Origin: Branchiostoma floridae
Taxonomy: Eukaryota; Chordata; Leptocardii; Amphioxiformes; Branchiostomatidae
Reading direction: 5' to 3'
Assembly: GCF_000003815.2 (NCBI RefSeq)
Contig: NC_049981.1
Location: 1,542,481-1,606,480 of the forward strand
DNA: 64,000 bases
This document shows positions 57,016-64,000 of the stretch, piece by piece. Each line of letters begins with the position of its first letter. Within the stretch, counting starts at the first letter, position 1. A model generated the notes under the pieces. The model did not search any database, had not been told where the DNA came from, and saw only the letters and a program-made list of their open reading frames with translations. The position numbers and the translations under genes were made by a program.

Positions 57016-58825
57016 GTGAGATGTGAACATACTTCTAAAACTTTACATCTGAGCTTAATATTTTATTAAGCCTGGGAACCATCGTTTGTAAAAGTTTTCT
57101 TTTGAGAAGTTTGTCATAAAATTCGTACACTTTCTATAAAATCCGTACAGATCTACTAATACTATCTCATAAAATTAGTGCCAATGCTAAGGTACTCCTG
57201 ATATTTATCTCCGTGAATTTAGGTTATAACAACCCCATAAAGTTGATTCTATGGATGACATCTTTTCATATTGACCTTTGAAAGTAAAAAAAAAATTGCC
57301 CTGTTTCCTCAACCTTAAAATCGTGCTCAGAAAGAAATACATGTAGAAGTGACAATATACTGGAGGATTCATTCTCTATGACTCCTTTTTGTGGCCCCCA
57401 CAATTGTGTCTTAACCACATGTCTATAATTGCAGTGTGTGCACATAGAGCACTGTACTTAAATTTTAATGAGGACAAATGTGATCATTATGTCACAGAGA
57501 ACTCCACAAGTCATGTTAACAACTGTGTTCAGACTCCCAGTCTGCTCTACTGTTGGTGCTTTGTCTTCATTAGGCCATACAAATTAAATTTATTGGTTTT
57601 GATTAAGGTTTATATCTTATCTACATCATCTCATGATAACTGTTTAGCCCCTTCAACTTGTAATTTCCATGTATGTAAAAGCAGAAACATGTTACTTTCA
57701 GTGTGTTCAAGAGAAAAGGTAGATGACATTGACATGTAGTAGAACAAAATTTATTATGTCAAGACAAAACTTGTTGCCCATAACTCGGATTTTAGCCATT
57801 CCAAAATGTAATAAATAGATACAAAATCTGATAATTTCAAGACGCGACTGTCGTCCATAACTTAAATTTTAGCCATTCCAAAATGTAAGGAAAAAAATGC
57901 TTAAGATAAACATCATGATGAAAACAGTCTAAGGGAATGTCTTTGCCTTGGCACACAGTTAGGAAGTGGATACATTACAAGTCATGTACCTTCTCTTGCT
58001 CAAATTTTACTGCAAAATGTGTGAGAAACAGAGAGATACATTCATTTGTAGCTTGGTTTGGCTGAGAGTGATCTGTCTTCATCATGCAGAGGATACAAAG
58101 TTGTCAGGCTCTGTTGGCATCGTGCCCAGGTGTTGAAGAATTCCTGTTTCCCTGGAACTATCATCTGGAGATAGTGTGGAGCTTGTTATCATCGATGCAG
58201 GATGAAATAATTCTCTTCCCAGTCAGATTTGTTGTGTCTCTGTAATATTTTCCTTTTTAATTTTTAGCTTCACTTTTTAGTATAACTGAGATGTACATGT
58301 AGGTATACTGAACAATTATTTTCCCTTCTCCCCACCTTCAAACAAAGGATCATGATGTTGGGAATCAAAAATATCTTCTATCCTAGATTTTGCAAAAATT
58401 ATCTCTAATTCCAAAGTACAAGTAAAATGTTTGACTAATACTAAAATTTGACTGGAGTACTAATAATCACGGCCACAGCATGTCCAGAACACGAGATATC
58501 AAAAATAGAATTTCAGCTGCAGTACTTTAGCAAGCCGCTAGGGGGCCAATTATCGACCTTGACCTTTGTTTTCCCGACCCCTACCCACCTACCAAATATT
58601 ATCAGGATCCATCAAAGGCTTCTCAAGTTATGCTGTTTACACACAGACAGACAGACGTACGAGCCTAAAACATAACCTTGCCATTCTGGCAAAGGTAAAT
58701 AGCTAATGGAAAACTAGTATTTCAGACCTTATTTTTGTATTTCAATGTCTCATCAAGACTTACATACCAAATACTCATCCATCAAGGCCTTCTCGAGTTA
58801 TGCTTTCCATCCATACATGTAAATG

Positions 58826-58856
58826 TATACTCACACACACATACACACACACACTG
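58826..58856. repeat. CA microsatellite
   Basis: Interrupted CA/TACA run. Confidence 0.8.
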
Positions 58857-59234
58857 TAGAACTCTCCCAACCCTCTCCCCACCTGGCAGGTTGCCCAGGG
58901 TTGACAGGTGATCAGTTTGAGTTTGTGCTCAGGGAAAGGGTTCTCCCTATCCACGTCATTCTTCATCATACAGTACCCCTATCACCTGGGCCAGAACAAG
59001 GCAGTTGTGGTCCAGCAAAACTCTGTAGGCACATTGCTCCAGTGGCTTAGAAAATATTCTGAAAAACATATATCAGAATTCAGTAAATAGTCTAAAAATC
59101 TAAAAGAAGATAGATACAGAGTTGAATGTTCAACATAATGAGGTGTCAAGGCTTTTGCAATGAACAAAGTTAGATTTTTCCCCTTTGAGTACAAGAAATG
59201 TACATCAGCTTTTGAAGTTGTTCTGAATCAGTAT

Positions 59235-59300
59235 AATTCATTCATTCATCCATTTATTCATTCGTCCATTCATTCATTAATTCATTCACTCATTATATTG
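59235..59300. repeat. ATTC tetranucleotide repeat
   Basis: Degenerate CATT tandem; same family as 59.9 kb. Confidence 0.85.
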
Positions 59301-59899
59301 CCATGATGATGTTTGGTGCAATCCAAACTACCCCAGTTAGAAGTGGATCAGTCTACTTGAGCAACAGGGGTGTTTTTCTACCCTACTGAATTGTTTTGAA
59401 AGATTCCCAATAGAGACATGTCTTACCCAATCTACATTAAGATTAAATACTCCACGCAAATCAATACTAAGTAATCTGGTAAAACCCTCTTCGTCTTCAT
59501 AACAAACTAATTGTTGTTCCTATGTTCCTGGGGAGTTTGCTATCTTAGGCAACAGATAGCTTTTTTTGGCTTGATGCCATCAGATATGAATTGTAATTCG
59601 ACTTAAAATGAAATGAGGAAGACTAAAGAATAAAGAAGACGAGTGAATCATTGTGGTATACTGAATCTAATCACTCATGAAAGTGTATCGTGATTGTGTA
59701 ATGCTCTGAGCCGGAAGGGAAGTAATTTGGGTAAGCCCGCAAATGTTTATAGTCTCTTCATTAGTAATGGCCGTACAAACTTAATTACCTGGTCATATGG
59801 AGCACAGTATATGTATAGGGCATAAAAAAAACTGGAAATTCAAGGCTGCATTTCATTTTATAGCACAACTGGATTAATAAAAGACAAGGGAAAAACACA

Positions 59900-60070
59900 T
59901 CAAGAAATTCATCCATCTATTCATTAATTTGTTCATCCATTTTTTCATTCATTTGTTTATCCATGCATTTGTTTATCAGAAAATATCTCAATCATTTGTT
60001 CATTCATTTGTCCATCTATTTTCTGATTCATTTGTTCATCCATGCATTCATTCATTTGCTCATTTACTTA
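59900..60070. repeat. ATTC/ATTT tetranucleotide repeat
   Basis: Degenerate CATT/TGTT tandem. The FIHLFIH-type frames are artefacts. Confidence 0.9.
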
Positions 60071-60097
60071 CTGATAGGCTTAATATCATTCATTTAC

Positions 60098-60145
60098 GCC
60101 ATGTTGGTGTACATTGTACCTCCTGCTGCTGTACTCCAACATGGC
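60098..60145. repeat. Short inverted repeat GCCATGTTGG / CCAACATGGC
   Basis: Perfect 10-bp arms, extended by imperfect TGTAC pairing, around a loop of about 28 nt. Could form an intronic RNA hairpin. Confidence 0.6.
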
Positions 60146-61190
60146 CGCCGAGATTAGGATTACATTAATCCAGGCACCAATAAAAAGCTCTTATTGTGTA
60201 TTGAAATTGAGCATAGTTTAACCTCTTATCCTGAATCAGGAATAAACAGGACCCATCCAAAACAGACCATTTTTTTTTCAAGTGGGTAGTAAAACATTAT
60301 ATTTCATGTGCATGCCCTCTTGGCCATAACTTGCTGACCTTACCAGGCAAGTCTTATGCAATCATTTTGTAAGATAATGGCCAACCTAAGGTGGCTTGGC
60401 AGCCATGATAATTTGACCTTTCCTATCTGGAAGGCGTGAGGTCAATCCGGGAGATTTTGGGAAGGTCAAAGATACAGCTAATCAGGGCTACAAATGCAGG
60501 AAGGGGTATTCGGATTGACCTTTTGTGACCTTTATTAGCTGGTTTGAAGGTCGATCACACCCCGAATGCCTGAAGAGGTCATTTCTTACATGTAATAACA
60601 GACAAAGTGCTTCATCTTTGGGCAAGGTGGAAATCATAAATGAACTTGAGACGTGCAGTTCAGAAGGTTCAAGTTAAGATGAAAATTCAGGAGTATGATA
60701 TAAACTTCTAGTAGACTTTCAAGTTGTTTTCATCTTATGCCAGCTGCTTTGTTTTTGTTGAAATGTCAGAGAACCTTAAGAAGATGATTTGCCATATCCT
60801 CTAAGATCATATTGAAAACTCCTAGTTAAGAGCCTTTACCTTGTAGCATGTTGACAATCTATAAAATGTCATCCATAGACTTAACTTTGTATGGTGGTAA
60901 GGCCCTCTTACAGCTAAGGCTTAACTGAAATGCAAAAAAAATAGTATGGTCTCTATTCAAGTAAAAGACAATAAAACACACAAAATGTTTTTGTTCTCTT
61001 TACCAATGAAATTAATGAGCAGTCTGTGAAATTGTTGATTTCAGCCTGTGGACAGGTGGTGCCAAGAATGTTGGCAAAAGTAAAATGTCAGAAATTTGAT
61101 GGATTCTTTGTGTGCATTGCTTTAATCGTGTTCTTGGAACGTCTGTTTCCCCGAACGCGATGATTAATCTCTTGCCATTTTCTTCCCCAG

Positions 61191-61229
61191 GGCTACGAGG
61201 GGTCACTTCTCAAGGTCACCACAAAACAG
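61191..61229 (+). CDS. RBPMS: RBPMS-family RNA-binding protein, internal exon: RRM beta2
   Basis: This 39-bp micro-exon gives 13 codons, GYEGSLLKVTTKQ, in phase 0 at both ends. It has a strong TCTTCCCCAG acceptor and a GTGGGT donor. It directly continues the previous exon (..FRAYK | GYEGSLLKVTTKQ) and matches the vertebrate GYEGSLIKLTSKQ segment that forms beta2 of the RRM. The next expected exon, starting PVGFV.F with RNP1, was not found up to position 64,000. The RRM is therefore split over at least three exons and is incomplete here. An X-box palindrome lies 12 nt past the donor. The small size means ab initio gene finders may miss this exon. Confidence 0.94.
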
Positions 61230-61241
61230 GTGGGTAACTCT

Positions 61242-61255
61242 GTCACCATGGCAAC
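61242..61255. promoter_or_regulatory. X-box GTCACCATGGCAAC just past a splice donor
   Basis: Matches GTNRCC.RGYAAC fully and begins 12 nt after the 3' end of the second RRM exon. It may be DNA-level (RFX) or coincidental. Confidence 0.45.
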
Positions 61256-63100
61256 CGCATCCGGAATGATGATGAATGCCTGTTCCCTTTGGTTATGAAC
61301 TTGAACCTAAACTAGAGGTGATGTGGCCAAAGGGATTGTAAAGGTGCCAGAGGAATGTGTATGTTCTTGAAGAATGCTCCTGTGAGAGTTGGTGGGAAAG
61401 TGGGATTCGACAACAAAGAAAACTAAAAACTAGTTTAAAAGTTAAGCACCAAAAGAAAACTTTTGAAACCAAAGGATGTCTGTAATAATTATTTCAAGGT
61501 AGGAGACATACAAAATGTACACACTCAGACATAACTGGTCCCATTTTGGCATCCATGCTATCTTGCATCCACCAGTTGAGATTTGTGGCAAAGATATCCT
61601 CAGACCTGCACTTACTTTGTAATACTAACAACTTCATTGGCAACCTTCTGGCTTAGATATTGTGTAAGAAGCAAGACACATGTATTTGCCAAAAAGTTTT
61701 CATAGATCATTTTGTGCAGGTTGATTGATGTTCGTACATGAGCAAAAGAGTTAAATGCTTTTTTGCCTTGTAGCTTTTACTTTTTTGTTGTGCAATTTCA
61801 GAATAGGCCACACTGTAATAACTATTTTAGAAACTTCCCAAGCAGCTTGTGAACACTGCTAAGTGGCTTATGTCTAAACGGTGTGAGAACGTAGCGGCTT
61901 TGTTCAGCTCAAACCGCCCAGAAAAATGAGCAGATCCGGTTTTTGTAGCCAGTGATAGAAACCAATGTAGTGCGAAACAGGATCAAACATTGAGTCTGCT
62001 CAGAATCTGCTTACGCTGAGAGAAATCGGATTAAGGATTTCTGCTGTAAATGATCCCGGATTAGCTGATGCATGATTGGTTTGGGCATATGGCAGAGGAT
62101 CGTTGGATGTGCTCTGAATTATTTTTTATCTGGGTTAACAATGAGTTCCTTAACAATAACATGAAAGCGTATGACGTTAACTGTCTTCGACAGTAGAAAT
62201 TGTAGCTTCTTGAAATACAGAAAAATGTAATTTAAAAAAAAAACAATTATGCCATCCTAGTTTTTATCAAAAAACAAACAAACAAACAAATTAATGAGAA
62301 AAAACAGTTTGAGAGAACAACTTTTGCCTGTATGACATTTTACCACTTGAAAGAGGAATACTGTTATACAATAAATTTTTTAAGAGACAGATTTTATTGT
62401 TTGGTCTCATTCGTGGCAAATTTAAAGCTATTTTACAATGCCTACTAAACTTGTATTAAGTGCATTCGTGTGTGAAAGCACCCCTTTTTATGGTGTGCCA
62501 ATCAGGCTTGAAATATTTGATACACTTTTGAATAATGTTGTAAAAAAATTGACCATCTGGAAGAGAGCCTCTTGAATATTCTTGAACAACATGTTCCTTA
62601 TTGTGACCTTTCTTTGCTTCTTGAACCTTATGGTAAAGGTCACTACTACAGACGTCTTAAGTCACAACCTTCACAGAAAAATGTCTGGAGTAGGCAGAAC
62701 CTGTAAATGAATGAGTTGTTATTAGATATTGACCTTTTCTGTATTATCAAAGCATTTCCTGTTGGCCATATATGTTCAGAACTGATTGGCGTGACTGAAA
62801 ACCTGTTTCCTCCGAAACGTCAACAAGTCAAAATAACTGTCAGGAAAATATTCAGAACACGTTTTTGATATCAAGTTCTTTGATGTGTGTTTGCATCTGA
62901 AACAGCACAGATGTGATTTTTTTTATGAAGGAAACTGGGAATGAAAGGCTAGAAGTGATTTTTTTTATGAAGATTAGATGCAAATTATCTTAAAGTATGT
63001 GTAATTTGGCAGAGAGTTCAGTGGATATTCAGTCGTTGAAACCTTTTGGATAATATAGAAGTCATGATTGATAATTACTAAATTGGTGATTTAAAAAAAA

Positions 63101-63130
63101 AGGTTCTTAAAAGACGTGACTTAAGAACCT
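63101..63130. repeat. Perfect hairpin AGGTTCTTAA / TTAAGAACCT
   Basis: A 10-bp stem with a 10-nt loop. Chance occurrence in AT-rich DNA is plausible. Confidence 0.5.
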
Positions 63131-64000
63131 CTTTAACGATTCTGAAAGAACATTTTTAGTCCCCGAACTTGAATTCATAACTCAAATTTAGGGTCATTTT
63201 TGTAATGATTTAGGCCTACTAAAAAGAACCCAAAATTGTTTTTTCTTCTCATCTGTCAAGAAGTTGTCAAGAAAGCAAGAAGTTGCAATTTCCACTCCCA
63301 GAAATCACCTTTCATCTTACCAAAGATTGTGACATTCGATCTTGCAAAAAGTCTTGAACCTTGCAAGTACAATGCCCTTCAGGACATTTGACCTTCAGAA
63401 CTGTGGTCACCTGTGCCTTGTTTGTAACACAATCCCGCCATCACCATGGTAACCAAGACCATGTTTCTGGCAATTAGACCTTGATGATTTAGTAGTGACT
63501 GTAATGATTACATTCCCAAGATTTTTGTAAGGGAGTATTTTTCAGGTTTTAACTTTAAGATGTGACGCTTTTCTCATGGAAGCTTACCGTGTCGCCTGAA
63601 CTTTTGATGACCTACCCATAGTTCTTTGTATCAATTAAACAAAGTTTCTTTTTATGCAGAGATTTTTTCAGTGAAAGTAACGTTTTTGCCCAGCTTTTCC
63701 TGACAGGTATGACAGATTCATATTATAGCTACAATATGAATTCCAAATGTTACTGATTTTAAACTTTAAACTTAATTTCATTTAAAAAGTAAGATCTTGA
63801 GCCCATAAACAGTTCAAGTGTATAATAGATTGCAGGGAAGCCTTAAAATTTGAAAGATGTCAAACTTTAAAAAGAAAGAAAAAGGTTAGGGTTAAGATTT
63901 TTAGGCTGATTCAGGTAAGACCTAACTAAAGATCTTCTAAGTTTGTGTTATGAATATTAATGTATATTTATAGAATCATGTGATGACACGTACTAATTTT

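Larger units (their letters stand above)
57016..61190 (+). other. RBPMS intron between the two RRM exons
   Basis: This 4,175-bp intron is bounded by a GTGAG donor and a CCCCAG acceptor, and both flanking exons read through in phase 0. It contains ATTC-type tetranucleotide repeats (about 59,235-59,295 and 59,900-60,065), a short CA tract near 58,835, a 10-bp-stem inverted repeat at 60,098-60,145 and a run of nuclear-receptor-like half-sites at 60,410-60,585. The remainder, including 57,020-58,820 and 60,590-61,180, is AT-rich with nothing recognised. The 116-codon frame at 57,389-57,739 is not convincing. Confidence 0.9.
61230..64000 (+). other. RBPMS intron downstream of RRM beta2 exon (5' part)
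   Basis: The intron begins GTGGGTAAC and runs off the window. It holds X-box-like palindromes at 61,242 and 63,440, an AAAC repeat near 62,270-62,290, a close direct repeat around 62,910-62,970 and a short perfect hairpin at 63,101-63,130. No acceptor followed by PVGFV-type coding sequence was found. Confidence 0.85.

Noticed and set aside
62755-62780. CCTGTTGGCC considered as the start of the next RBPMS exon (PVG...)
   Set aside because: No AG acceptor directly before it, and the frame continues without the GFV.F RNP1 motif.

Overview
ORGANISM. The window is animal genomic DNA, AT-rich (roughly 60% by eye), with very little coding sequence, spliceosomal introns and many short transposon relics. 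Two exons encode the first half of the RNA-recognition motif (RRM) of an RBPMS-family (couch potato/HERMES) protein. Their phase-0 boundaries match what I recall of vertebrate RBPMS. The repeats (small TA- or TTA-flanked MITEs, tRNA-derived SINEs, GATACA-tailed LINE ends, minisatellites) look to me like amphioxus (Branchiostoma). That species call rests on memory of repeat flavour plus the chordate-like exon structure; it was not checked by search. LAYOUT. 1-56,937 appears to be one huge intron (or 5' flank plus intron) upstream of RBPMS exon '[10 protein letters not shown]...'. 56,938-57,015 is that exon and 57,016-61,190 is the next intron. 61,191-61,229 is the following exon (GYEGSLLKVTTKQ) and 61,230-64,000 is the start of the next intron. 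The exon carrying RNP1 lies beyond the window. I could not find exon 1 inside the window; it may lie just left of position 1, where DNA is CpG-dense. No other protein-coding gene is convincing: the remaining open frames are short, lack homology I recognise, or are shadows of microsatellites. WHAT FILLS THE INTRON. (a) MITEs with intact terminal inverted repeats at about 4.06, 8.17, 9.17, 19.6, 26.4, 34.2, 34.9 and 41.9 kb, and a 0.7 kb foldback element at 11.8 kb. (b) LINE 3' ends at 2.2 and 30.7 kb. (c) tRNA-like SINEs at 1.6, 16.1, 18.1, 31.8, 36.5 and 49.6 kb. (d) Micro- and minisatellites, notably a 41-bp array at 27.8-28.45 kb and a G-rich TGGA/TGGG array at 46.4-47.0 kb. (e) Old tandem duplications with 128-200 bp periods, one with two successive 196-bp steps. 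(f) CpG-dense, mostly repeat-poor blocks that could be cis-regulatory. MOST INTERESTING. First, RFX-type X-box palindromes recur through the intron and, at three separate loci, occur in tandem at an exact 20-bp spacing. Second, two long degenerate arrays (31.7-33.7 kb and 47.3-49.4 kb) repeat a core that reads in frame as the C2H2 zinc-finger linker THTG(E/D)KP without recognisable fingers around it. These are the best candidates here for undescribed biology. I see no sign of a dedicated multi-gene system.
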